DNA from: Hymenobacter cavernae | GTDB taxonomy: Bacteria; Bacteroidota; Bacteroidia; Cytophagales; Hymenobacteraceae | Length of the DNA stretch: 64,000 nucleotides | Assembly (NCBI RefSeq): GCF_014641455.1 | Contig: NZ_BMHT01000001.1 | Coordinates: forward strand, 558,001 to 622,000 | Reading direction: 5' to 3' | Part shown: positions 17,752 through 25,168 of the stretch, piece by piece | Layout of the letters: every line of letters starts with the position of its first letter | How positions within the stretch are numbered: position 1 is the stretch's first letter | Position numbers and translations under genes: made by a program | Notes under the pieces: generated by a model | Told to the model about the DNA's origin: nothing | The model's database searches: none | What the model saw: the letters and a program-made list of their open reading frames with translations, nothing else

Positions 17752-18885
17752 CTATGGCTGCTGCTTAGGTGCCAGCCGCCGCAAGGGGCTGTTGGGGCGT
17801 AAGTAGAGCTGCAACGCGGCAAAGCTGATGGTGGGCGCAAAGGCACTTTGATACTGCTTATACATCATATAGTACATATCAGCATATTCAACGCCATACG
17901 GCAAGGCTACGGTGTCCTTCCGAATAATGATTGTTCCTAGGTTGTCGTAGCTAAACCGTTGACCGTTTAAGCCAACACTATCACTTGCATCGAAATACCC
18001 ATTTTCCCGCACATATTTGGCTATTTGTTGCTGAAGCTGAGCATCACAGTAGGCCACGAATGCTGCCATCTTCTCCTGCCGGATTTCACTGCCTATCTGA
18101 ATTCCAAAACCGGTGCGCAGATCTAAGCTGGTAGTAGTTATACCAGAATTCACATTAGCCCCTACATCTTCTTGTGTTTGCGTTATACTCAGCAGGCAAT
18201 TTGCATTATAATTTTCCTCGAAAGACAAGTCCATAAAGCCTCGAATAGCATCTTTCGGCGGTGCTTGCTCGCGTAGATCGGCTAGGCTCGTTCCTGTAGC
18301 TGCCTCAATACTGAACTGCTTGGCCAGCAGCTTATTTACGCCTTTGTCGGAAGTAGTGATAATCGGCACAGTGTACCGGCCGAAGTAGGTACGTTCCCGC
18401 ACCTGCACAGCGCAGGAGCGCCCAGGTGGTGCGGCTCCATCGTAGCGGCGGAGCGCAACAGATAGGTTCCGGGTGCCATCGGGTGCTTGCCAGGTGCCGG
18501 TCAGTTCCTGCGCTGTGGGTAGCTGCACCGTAAACACGCCGGTTGCCGGCTTATTATCACCAGCGCCGTACTCGCGCAGCTTCAAATTACCCGCCGCATC
18601 TAGGTGCCCGCGGAGGGAAATCAGCTCGCCTTTTGACAGATAGTAGTACTCACCCCACCAAACGGAATCGTTTGGTTCCTGCGCATTGATCAGTAAGCGG
18701 ATCGGGTACTTGTCACCTAGCTTTCCATCATACACGCCCGCAAAATCAACGGCATCGGCTACCAGCGGGCGGCTTACTGTAGCGGTTGGCTCCTTGGGCG
18801 TCTTGTGCGGTTCAGCCTGACAGGTGAGCAAGGCTATTACGGCGGTTATAAGCGTAGAGCGAAAGCATACAATAGAATGAAGCAT
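17752..18885 (-). CDS. predicted lipoprotein, unknown function
   Basis: The start at ATG 18885 gives a signal peptide with lipobox ALLTC (Cys22); the longer reading to 18957 adds 24 residues without signal features and runs into a repeat. The 377-residue product begins with a beta-rich region (FAGVYDGKLGDKYPIRLLIN ... YYYLSKGELISLRGHLDAAG) like proteins that describe growth or stress-condition lipoproteins, followed by a second region resembling DUF3298/RsiV-type beta-grasp sequence (YRCDAQLQQQI is absent, so the match is weak). Acts in the periplasm or outer-membrane inner face. It is 30 bp upstream of the MutS-like gene. Confidence 0.65.
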   Translation of the reverse strand: MLHSIVCFRSTLITAVIALLTCQAEPHKTPKEPTATVSRPLVADAVDFAGVYDGKLGDKYPIRLLINAQEPNDSVWWGEYYYLSKGELISLRGHLDAAGNLKLREYGAGDNKPATGVFTVQLPTAQELTGTWQAPDGTRNLSVALRRYDGAAPPGRSCAVQVRERTYFGRYTVPIITTSDKGVNKLLAKQFSIEAATGTSLADLREQAPPKDAIRGFMDLSFEENYNANCLLSITQTQEDVGANVNSGITTTSLDLRTGFGIQIGSEIRQEKMAAFVAYCDAQLQQQIAKYVRENGYFDASDSVGLNGQRFSYDNLGTIIIRKDTVALPYGVEYADMYYMMYKQYQSAFAPTISFAALQLYLRPNSPLRRLAPKQQP

Positions 18886-18952
18886 AGCAATTGACTTTTG
18901 ATAGGCAACGCAAGCTAAAGGTTCAGCTTGAAACCTAGGTGCCATTTCCTTT

Positions 18953-19031
18953 GTCATTCCGAGCAGCGCGAGGTATCTGAGTTATCTACCTAGGTCCATA
19001 AACTCAGATTCCTCGCGCTGCTCGGAATGAC
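18953..19031. repeat. GTCATTCCG-family intergenic inverted repeat
   Basis: Arms gtcattccgagcagcgcgag and its complement are perfect over 21 bases; the central loop carries an imperfect second stem and a CCTAGG. It sits between divergent genes. Members of the same family (terminal TCATTCCG or close) are at 21734, 41133, 46906 and, diverged, 54444. Confidence 0.85.
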
Positions 19032-19055
19032 ACTACGCTTTTTATAACTACCCAT

Positions 19056-19838
19056 ATGACAATCTCTTCCCGTTTGATAATCGTGGCGCTGCTAGGTGCA
19101 GCTAGCTTTACTGCCCACGCCCAACAGAAGCTCAAGTACCCGAAAGCCCCCAAAGCCAACGAAATCTACGACGCGGTGGCGCAGCCCGCCGTGCCGCTGG
19201 GCGGTGTGGAAGCGTACGCGCACTACCTCACTGAAAACCAGCAATACCCCACGGCCGCTTTGCAGCAAGGCCTGCAAGGCACCGTGAACGTGACTTTCGT
19301 GGTGGAGAAAACCGGCGTGGTTTCCAATGTCACGGTGCCACAACCCCTCGCTCCTGCCTTCGATGCGGAAGCCATCCGGCTGATTAAAGGTGGGCCAAAA
19401 TGGACGCCCGCTCAGCAGCGCGGCGAAAAGGTGCGGCAGCGCGTCAGCATTCCGGTTACCTTCCAGATTCCTCAGGGCTCCGAAACCGGCAGTGCCCCTG
19501 CTCCTACTAACCTTAGCTCCGACCAACCGCAGATCATAACGCCCGATGAGCCTGCCCGGCCCGTGGGCGGCACCGACGCGTTTTTTGCCTGGGTTCAGGA
19601 GAACTTGCGCTACCCGGCCCTGGCCCGGCAGCGCAAGGTGGAAGGCCGCGTGATGGTGGAGTTTGTGGTCCAGAAAGACGGCTCCCTGGCGGATACCAAG
19701 CTCGTGAAGCGCCTAGGTTCTGGCTGCGACGAAGAAGCGCTGCGCCTGATCAAAGCCGCGCCCAAGTGGAACCCAGCCCGCTACAAAGGCCAGCCGCTGC
19801 GGCAGAAAATGGTGCTGCCCATCGTATTTCAGCTGTAG
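19056..19838 (+). CDS. secreted protein with two tandem TonB C-terminal domains
   Basis: A 260-residue protein with a signal peptide (cleavage AHA-Q near residue 23). Two TonB_C-type domains follow, about 45-145 and 165-260, each with the family run of landmarks: GGVEAYAHYLTENQQYPTAA / GGTDAFFAWVQENLRYPALA, then GTVNVTFVVEKTG / GRVMVEFVVQKDG, and a final strand with VTFQIP / PIVFQL. It lacks the membrane anchor and Pro-rich spacer of a true TonB, so it cannot draw energy from ExbBD directly. It may be a soluble periplasmic binder of TonB boxes or peptidoglycan; function unknown. Confidence 0.85.
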   Translation: MTISSRLIIVALLGAASFTAHAQQKLKYPKAPKANEIYDAVAQPAVPLGGVEAYAHYLTENQQYPTAALQQGLQGTVNVTFVVEKTGVVSNVTVPQPLAPAFDAEAIRLIKGGPKWTPAQQRGEKVRQRVSIPVTFQIPQGSETGSAPAPTNLSSDQPQIITPDEPARPVGGTDAFFAWVQENLRYPALARQRKVEGRVMVEFVVQKDGSLADTKLVKRLGSGCDEEALRLIKAAPKWNPARYKGQPLRQKMVLPIVFQL

Positions 19839-20047
19839 CGTAAAGTAACCGCGGCCGTTGTTCGTCTGTTATACTATACCACTCGTTCAATGCGCTGCTT
19901 AACTTATTGGCGGCGAAGCAGAACTACAGACCTGATTCGTTTTTGTAGCATTGCTTCGCCACCAGCCACGGCGCTTTTTCCGCGGGTGGGCATCGTCGGC
20001 CGGTTTGGCCGCGTTTAGAAATGATATCCTAGCTACCTTCCTGCCTC

Positions 20048-21619
20048 ATGCTTACTCAGCTTCCGCTTATTGCCGCGCCGCCGGTGGCTCCGCAGCTTCC
20101 CGCGTCCGCGGAAACCCTGCCGATCTGGCCCAACCAAGCTAGGTTTCGTCAGGCGGCGCAACTGCTGGCCAACGATCTGTTCAGCGTCCTCGACGACGAG
20201 GTAGACCCGTCCGTTATTCTGATCGGAATTCCCGTGGAGCAGGAAAACCAGCCGGTGCTGCCCGTGTGCCTGGAGCCTTCCGATTGCGGCCTCGACTTTG
20301 CCAGTTTCGGCGCCGTTACGGCCCGCAGCACCCGACTGCAACAGGTTGAGCTGTGGCTTAATTCCGATCAGGAGGGTATGAGCGAGAGCTTGTTGCGGCG
20401 CCGGCGGCACGGACGCAGCCTGCGCATGGCCGTGCAGGAAGCCTTGGATACGCTGGAAACGCCTATGAGCAAGCGGCAGTCGTTCGCTGGCTGGCCGGTC
20501 GAGATTGGGTCATTCTACGTCGTTACGGTATTGCAGGTCAATCGGCGGGCGCTGCGCACGTATCCTTCCCTGCAACCCAACCGCTACTACCTGAACGGCC
20601 GGCCGCTGGCTTTTTCGCTGCTCCAGTCGGCCATTCTACGCTTTAGTGAAGAGTGTGGCAAGGCACTATCGGAGCTGGAGCCGGGGTCGAGCATGATGGA
20701 ACGGGCCCGCGAGAAGGATGAGCTGCTACGGGCCGCTGGGCGCCTGCTCATGGATACGCCCGCGCAAGCACTGAGCGTTAACCCTAATGCCGCCAAGCTG
20801 TTTGACACCTGCAACACCATCTCGTCGTTGCGCTACGAAGGCGCCGAGGGCGTGGGCAAGCTGCTGCTCGCCCAGCGTCGGCACCCAAACGTGGAGGAAG
20901 TGTTTGCCCTGACCTGTCCCACGCCGCTCACCGACTACCGCGCCGTGCGCAAGCTGCTGGAAATGACGACGCCAGATATTAGCCTGCTGGCCGACGGCGA
21001 GAACGTGTACGCCCTAGGTCGACTGGTGGGTACCTACGACGACAGCCGCGAAGATTTGTTCGTGGTCAACTTCATCAATCACTACGCCTGGGAGCTTCAG
21101 CACGACAGCAAGGTGCTGATGCGCGCCAGTTACGGCCTGCCTACCCTGCCGCGCACTCGCCTGAACCGCAGCCGCTTCCGCAAAGACCTGAAGCGCACCT
21201 TCGGCCTCACCGACCACGCCAAAGTGGAGCGTCTGTGGGATGTAGTGTCGGAGGCAAGCCGCCAAAAGCACGGCACGCTCGTGGTTGTGACGACGGAAGC
21301 ACTGGCCGAAGCCGACCGTCTTAAGCTCCAATGCACGCTCATCGAGCCGGTGCCGCTCACGCCGCTTATCACGCGCCTGGTCACGGCCATCGATGGAGCC
21401 GTACTCATCGACCCGGAGGCGTATTGCTATTCCATCGGCGTCATTCTGGATGGCAAAGCCTCGATGCGCGGCCGCGGCAACAGCACCCGCGGCGCCCGCT
21501 ACAACTCCGCCATTCGCTACGTGGAAAGCTCGCCTTACCCGTGCATGGCCATTGTGGTCAGCGAAGATGGCCTGGTGGACGTAATTACCAAGGAAGAGCC
21601 GGAGCCGGAAATAGAGTAA
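20048..21619 (+). CDS. DisA_N (diadenylate cyclase-like) domain protein
   Basis: A 523-residue cytoplasmic protein with no signal or membrane helix. The last 110 residues resemble a DAC/DisA_N domain, the fold that makes c-di-AMP from two ATP: GTLVVVTTEALAEADRLKL, then DGA at 449-451, SIGVILDGKAS, RGARYNSAIRYV (481-492, in place of the GTRHRAA motif of DisA and CdaA) and VVSEDGLVDVI (503-513). The Arg-Tyr-Asn version recalls the archaeal DacZ-like branch. The first 400 residues match nothing I know and may be a sensor. Catalysis is not certain because the RHR motif is replaced. A terminator follows at 21647. Confidence 0.75.
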   Translation: MLTQLPLIAAPPVAPQLPASAETLPIWPNQARFRQAAQLLANDLFSVLDDEVDPSVILIGIPVEQENQPVLPVCLEPSDCGLDFASFGAVTARSTRLQQVELWLNSDQEGMSESLLRRRRHGRSLRMAVQEALDTLETPMSKRQSFAGWPVEIGSFYVVTVLQVNRRALRTYPSLQPNRYYLNGRPLAFSLLQSAILRFSEECGKALSELEPGSSMMERAREKDELLRAAGRLLMDTPAQALSVNPNAAKLFDTCNTISSLRYEGAEGVGKLLLAQRRHPNVEEVFALTCPTPLTDYRAVRKLLEMTTPDISLLADGENVYALGRLVGTYDDSREDLFVVNFINHYAWELQHDSKVLMRASYGLPTLPRTRLNRSRFRKDLKRTFGLTDHAKVERLWDVVSEASRQKHGTLVVVTTEALAEADRLKLQCTLIEPVPLTPLITRLVTAIDGAVLIDPEAYCYSIGVILDGKASMRGRGNSTRGARYNSAIRYVESSPYPCMAIVVSEDGLVDVITKEEPEPEIE

Positions 21620-21646
21620 CGGCCTTTTTCTTACCATATAAAACCT

Positions 21647-21702
21647 AGCCCTCGCCGGCGACATCAATCGGCAACGATGATGCGCCGGCGAGGGCTTTTT
21701 CT
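21647..21702 (+). terminator. intrinsic terminator after the DisA_N gene
   Basis: Fourteen-base perfect arms (agccctcgccggcg and complement) around a 22-base loop, followed by five T. Confidence 0.85.
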
Positions 21703-21733
21703 CTAGGCCAGGTTCTGTGCTGCCACCTAGGTC

Positions 21734-21875
21734 GTCATTCCGACCAGCCGGAGAAATCGCGTGTGCTTCGCCAGAACGTCATTCCGAGCCTCGCGAGGAA
21801 TCTTGCGTGCAATGGTAAACCCTGTCGATTGGAGTTACCAACGCACGCAAGATTTCTCCCGCTGGTCGAAATGAC
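21734..21875. repeat. composite GTCATTCCG-family inverted repeat
   Basis: Outer arms run gtcattccgaccagccggag against ctcccgctggtcgaaatgac; an inner second head (gtcattccgagcctcgcgag) and an inner stem (cttgcgtgcaatggtaa / ttaccaacgcacgcaag) are nested inside. It shares the phrase around ggtaaac/gtttacc with the copy at 41133. The surrounding gap 21620-22166 holds no gene beyond this repeat and the terminator; the last 200 bp are AT-rich and probably carry the ferritin promoter. Confidence 0.8.
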
Positions 21876-22166
21876 AACCTAAGAAGCTAGGTCCTAAGCC
21901 GACAGCTAGGGCGGAAGTCCACCAATTCAACGGCAGGGAAGTGCTGGAAAGCAGCCTCGCAAGATTACCGAACTATTACCAGAATGTACAAAATCGACAA
22001 AGCACCAAAAGCTATAACTAATAAGTCCTACTTGCTCTGCTATATCCAATTCTAAAACGATTACACCTAAGTATAAACACGTATTTTATTGAGGTTGAAA
22101 TCTGAAAATCAACTTATTGCGTATCGTTGTAACCTAGTATTCTTTCACGTTTTAGTTCAAAAAAAT

Positions 22167-22922
22167 ATGTCAAAACTTCTGTCCAAAAAACCTGTTAATG
22201 CAGACTCCGAAAAAGAGTCGAGCACGCCTTTGCACCGGCGCACGTTTCTGCGCTATACTGCCGGTGCCGGCGTAGCCGCCGGAACCCTGGCTCTCACGGG
22301 CTGCGACGACATTCTGGAGGAAATTTTCAACAACCCGAACGTGCCGCCGAGCCTCATTGAGGTGAACGTCGGCAGCGGCGACTTTGGCGTGCTGAACTTC
22401 GCCTACGCGCTAGAGCAGCTGGAAGCCGCCTTCTACACGAAAGTAGTGGCCAGCGCTTACTACACCGGTGCTTCGGCCGCTGAGCGCCAGATCTTCTCCG
22501 ACCTGGAAGCCCACGAACGGATTCACCGCGACTTCCTGAAGACGGCCATCAAAGCCAACGGTGGCACGCCCATCCGCGACCTTGATCCGGACTTTACTAC
22601 CGTCGATTTTACTTCGCGCACCAGCGTGCTGGCTACCGCCAAGGCTTTCGAAGACCTAGGCGTTGCCGCTTACAATGGTGCCGGCAAGCTGATTTCTAAC
22701 CCTGTATACCTAGGTTTGGCCGGCAAAATCGTGTCGGTGGAAGCCCGCCACGCCTCCCTCATCCGCGACCTTATTGCCAATGGCACCTTCGTTGGCCCCG
22801 ACGTAGTCGACCAGACCACGGGCCTTGAAATGTCGAAGACACCCGCCCAGGTAGTAGCCATTGCCAATAACTACCTCAAAAAGGGCTCGAAGCTGAACGT
22901 CAGCAACCTACCCACTGAATAG
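22167..22922 (+). CDS. ferritin-like domain lipoprotein, twin-arginine type signal
   Basis: Start at ATG 22167 (MSKLLSKKPVNADSEKESST); the upstream open frame is AT-rich and not protein-like. The 251-residue product has a twin-arginine motif (HRRTFLR, Arg24-Arg25) and a lipobox LALTGC (Cys46). A ferritin_2-type four-helix bundle follows, with metal-ligand-like residues in FAYALEQLEAAFYTKV, SDLEAHERIHRDFLK and VEARHASLIRDLI. Tat export would let it fold around metal before crossing. The second ferritin-like gene follows after 45 bp, so the two are probably an operon. Iron storage, oxidation or desiccation defence are all possible; the physiological role is not known. Confidence 0.88.
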   Translation: MSKLLSKKPVNADSEKESSTPLHRRTFLRYTAGAGVAAGTLALTGCDDILEEIFNNPNVPPSLIEVNVGSGDFGVLNFAYALEQLEAAFYTKVVASAYYTGASAAERQIFSDLEAHERIHRDFLKTAIKANGGTPIRDLDPDFTTVDFTSRTSVLATAKAFEDLGVAAYNGAGKLISNPVYLGLAGKIVSVEARHASLIRDLIANGTFVGPDVVDQTTGLEMSKTPAQVVAIANNYLKKGSKLNVSNLPTE

Positions 22923-22967
22923 CATCGAGTCGAGTTCCCTTTCCTCTATTGTCAAAACTCATACCCC

Positions 22968-23858
22968 ATGAATATTCTCAACATCATTTCTGAAATCGAG
23001 AAGATCGACCCGGAAGTCTACGATCGGCTTGATCAGCGGCGTACCATGTTCAAGCACTTCGCGGGCTTCGGCAAAAAGCTAGCTGTCGCGGCTGTGCCGT
23101 TTGCCATGGGCGCCATGTTCAACAAAGCCTACGGTCAAACCTCGGGCTTGAGCCAGCAGATCAAAGATGTGCTCAACTTCGCGCTGCGCCTAGAGTACCT
23201 GGATAGCACGTTCTATAACGAGGGCGTGAACCGCCCCGGCCTGCTCACCGGCCAAGACCGCGCTGACCTGATTACCATCACCAACGACGAGTTCAACCAC
23301 ATTAAGTTTCTGCGGAACGTGCTAGGCGCTGACGCTATTGCGCCGCTCACCGCCAACAACTTCGACTACACCGGCTCGAAAGGCGGCACGCGTGCGCCTC
23401 TGTTCCCGGATGTATTCACCAACCGCGCTACGTTCCTGGCTGTTGCTCAAGGGCTTGAGGATACCGGCGTGCGGGCCTACAAAGGCGGCGCCCCCCTGCT
23501 CATCAGCAACAACACCATTCTGGAAGCTGCCCTGAACATTCACTCCGTCGAAGCTCGCCACGTAGCCCACTTCCGCACCATGCGCCGGGGTGGCCCACAG
23601 GCGCTGCCAGGTTCTCCACAAACTGCACCGAAGAGCTGGATCAGCGGCAACGACGCTGGCGGACCTTCTCCAGCCATCACCTTACCCATCTACGGTTCTG
23701 GTAACCCGGCTACCGCTTACCCAAGCGAAGCTAACACCGTGCAAGCTGGTGTTGAGCTGGTTGGTCCGTTCGCCACGGCTGCCCAAGCCTCGGAGGCTTT
23801 CGACGAGCCGCTCGATATGGCTTCGGTGCTGGCTATTGCTTCCAACTTCATCAAGTAG
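22968..23858 (+). CDS. second ferritin-like domain protein
   Basis: A 296-residue paralogue-like partner of the preceding gene. A short cytoplasmic lead (MNILNIISEIEKIDPEVYDR) is followed by RRTMFKHFAGFGKKLAVAAV, a signal-like segment with an Arg pair, ending near AYGQ (residue 56). The four-helix bundle has EYLDSTFYNEGV, TITNDEFNHIKFLRNVLG and LNIHSVEARHVAHFRTMR, giving the usual Glu/His ligands. A Pro/Gly-rich insertion sits before the last helix. Two adjacent exported ferritin-like genes may make a hetero-complex; this is inference. A terminator follows at 23881. Confidence 0.85.
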   Translation: MNILNIISEIEKIDPEVYDRLDQRRTMFKHFAGFGKKLAVAAVPFAMGAMFNKAYGQTSGLSQQIKDVLNFALRLEYLDSTFYNEGVNRPGLLTGQDRADLITITNDEFNHIKFLRNVLGADAIAPLTANNFDYTGSKGGTRAPLFPDVFTNRATFLAVAQGLEDTGVRAYKGGAPLLISNNTILEAALNIHSVEARHVAHFRTMRRGGPQALPGSPQTAPKSWISGNDAGGPSPAITLPIYGSGNPATAYPSEANTVQAGVELVGPFATAAQASEAFDEPLDMASVLAIASNFIK

Positions 23859-23880
23859 CACCTACTATTCCTTCAGCATC

Positions 23881-23914
23881 AAAAAGGGGCAGCCGTCGAG
23901 GCTGCCCCTTTTTT
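23881..23914 (+). terminator. intrinsic terminator of the ferritin-like operon
   Basis: Stem aaggggcagcc/ggctgcccctt with a five-base loop and six T. The A-run on the other side may let it serve the convergent gene at 23937 too. Confidence 0.88.
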
Positions 23915-23936
23915 GTAACCTAGGTAGATAAGCTAG

Positions 23937-24455
23937 CTAGCTGGTTTTCTTCGTCCGAAACGACCACACAATCCGAAACACGGCTACTACGTCGCCAGCC
24001 TCATCGACGCCGGTACTGGTTGCTACTACCGTGCGCCCTTCGCCCGTCGTGCGACTTTCGGCCACGGCCTTGCTGATGCTGGCGCCATCGGGGCAGGTGA
24101 AGGTAATCAGGCCCACGGCTTTCTTGGTGAACTGCGCTTCCAACCCCGTCACCAGCATCGACACGGGCGCGCCGCTGCTCACGTGCATCATGGCTTGCAC
24201 GCCGCTGGCCAGCTCAGCCGCCATAGCCAGGCAAGCGAAGTAGATGCTCCGGAATGGGTTCTGGGTGAGGTATTTAAAAGAAATCGTTACCGCAGCTTCG
24301 TCGGTGGTGAGGCGCTGCACCCGCAACCCGGCCAGGTACGCCATCGGCAGACGGCGCAGCATAAATAGCCGCAGCTTCAGCGGGTGCAGAATTGTGCGCC
24401 GGAAAGCAGCCATCTGCGGCGTGTCTTCCGGGGGCGGCGTTTTGTCAGAACTCAT
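23937..24455 (-). CDS. DUF4442/PaaI-like hotdog thioesterase family protein
   Basis: A 172-residue soluble protein with no signal. The pattern RLTTDEAAVTISFKYLTQNP, FRSIYFACLAMAAELASGVQ and VTGLEAQFTKKAVGLITFTC fits the DUF4442 hotdog family, related to PaaI-type acyl-CoA thioesterases. The conserved helix AAELASG corresponds to the hotdog central helix. Substrate is not known. It is convergent with the ferritin operon, and the secreted PPC gene lies 30 bp upstream on the same strand. Confidence 0.8.
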   Translation of the reverse strand: MSSDKTPPPEDTPQMAAFRRTILHPLKLRLFMLRRLPMAYLAGLRVQRLTTDEAAVTISFKYLTQNPFRSIYFACLAMAAELASGVQAMMHVSSGAPVSMLVTGLEAQFTKKAVGLITFTCPDGASISKAVAESRTTGEGRTVVATSTGVDEAGDVVAVFRIVWSFRTKKTS

Positions 24456-24485
24456 ACGGGCTAAGTAAGGTGTAGCCTGATGAAG

Positions 24486-25049
24486 TTAGGGCTTTTTCGG
24501 CGAAGCTTTGGCTGGCGTTGCCGACCTAGGTTTTGGCGAAGCTGGGTAGATGCTCAGCTCCTGGTACGTAGATACCGGATCGGTTTCGCGCCGAAAATCC
24601 AGCTCTTCCAGCACCCCGATTACCAGCTCCGCCGTCGTATAGATCCGGTTGCCATCCAGCAAATGCCCACCTAGGGTCCGCCCCGTCGAATCGGATACGG
24701 CCAGGTGCAAGTGGCTGCCATTCACCGACAACGTGCCCACCAGCGACACAATCTCGAAGTGCCCCTGGTATACCGTCGGGCCTTCCTGATTGGCGAGCCG
24801 CAGCGTCGTTGTTGTCAGGCTGCCCACGCACGTCACGATGGCGCCGGCCTTGATGCTGTACTGTTGGGCAAAGGCCGTGAGCTGTTGCCGCAAATCGTCG
24901 CCGGGGCGCAGCCGCAGCGCGTAGGTGCGCATCGGGGAAGAAAGAGCAGCCGGAGCAGCAGGCAAGGCAGACATTTTTTGCTGGGCAAAAGCGGCTGGCG
25001 CGCTCAGGCTACCTAGCCCCAGGAATAACGATAGAACGAAACGACGCAC
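24486..25049 (-). CDS. exported PPC (DUF296) domain protein
   Basis: A 187-residue protein with a signal peptide (MRRFVLSLFLGLGSLSAPAA, ending AFAQQ near residue 23). The rest is a PPC/DUF296 domain (about 40-175): RTYALRLRPGDDLRQQLTAF, GAIVTCVGSLTTTTLRLAN, the GSHLHLAVSD metal-binding-like motif, GGHLLDGNRIYTTAELVIGV. In plants this domain goes with AT-hook DNA-binding proteins, while bacterial copies are mostly cytoplasmic. Export here suggests a small-molecule or metal-binding role. The domain call is firm; the function is unknown. Candidate promoter at 25073-25100. Confidence 0.85.
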   Translation of the reverse strand: MRRFVLSLFLGLGSLSAPAAFAQQKMSALPAAPAALSSPMRTYALRLRPGDDLRQQLTAFAQQYSIKAGAIVTCVGSLTTTTLRLANQEGPTVYQGHFEIVSLVGTLSVNGSHLHLAVSDSTGRTLGGHLLDGNRIYTTAELVIGVLEELDFRRETDPVSTYQELSIYPASPKPRSATPAKASPKKP

Positions 25050-25072
25050 AAAGCTGATGATGTAGAGCGGCC

Positions 25073-25100
25073 CAAAGATAAGCGAGTAGAACCTAGCAAA
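25073..25100 (-). promoter_or_regulatory. candidate promoter of the exported PPC gene
   Basis: On the minus strand TATCTTTG (25080-25073) matches TAnnTTTG exactly, 24 bp before the ATG, and TTTG lies at 25100-25097, a spacing of 16 rather than 19. The left arm of the inverted repeat at 25079 covers the spacer. Confidence 0.4.
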
Positions 25101-25168
25101 ACGTGCCGGCCAAATGGCTCATCCAACCACCCAACCGACACGCCGCATTCCTAGGTTCTACTCGCTTA
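25079..25168. repeat. 18-bp inverted repeat spanning the whole gap between two genes
   Basis: Arms 25079-25096 (taagcgagtagaacctag) and 25151-25168 are perfectly complementary. The right arm includes the stop codon of the DUF4097-type gene; the left arm sits in the putative promoter of the PPC gene. Confidence 0.75.
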
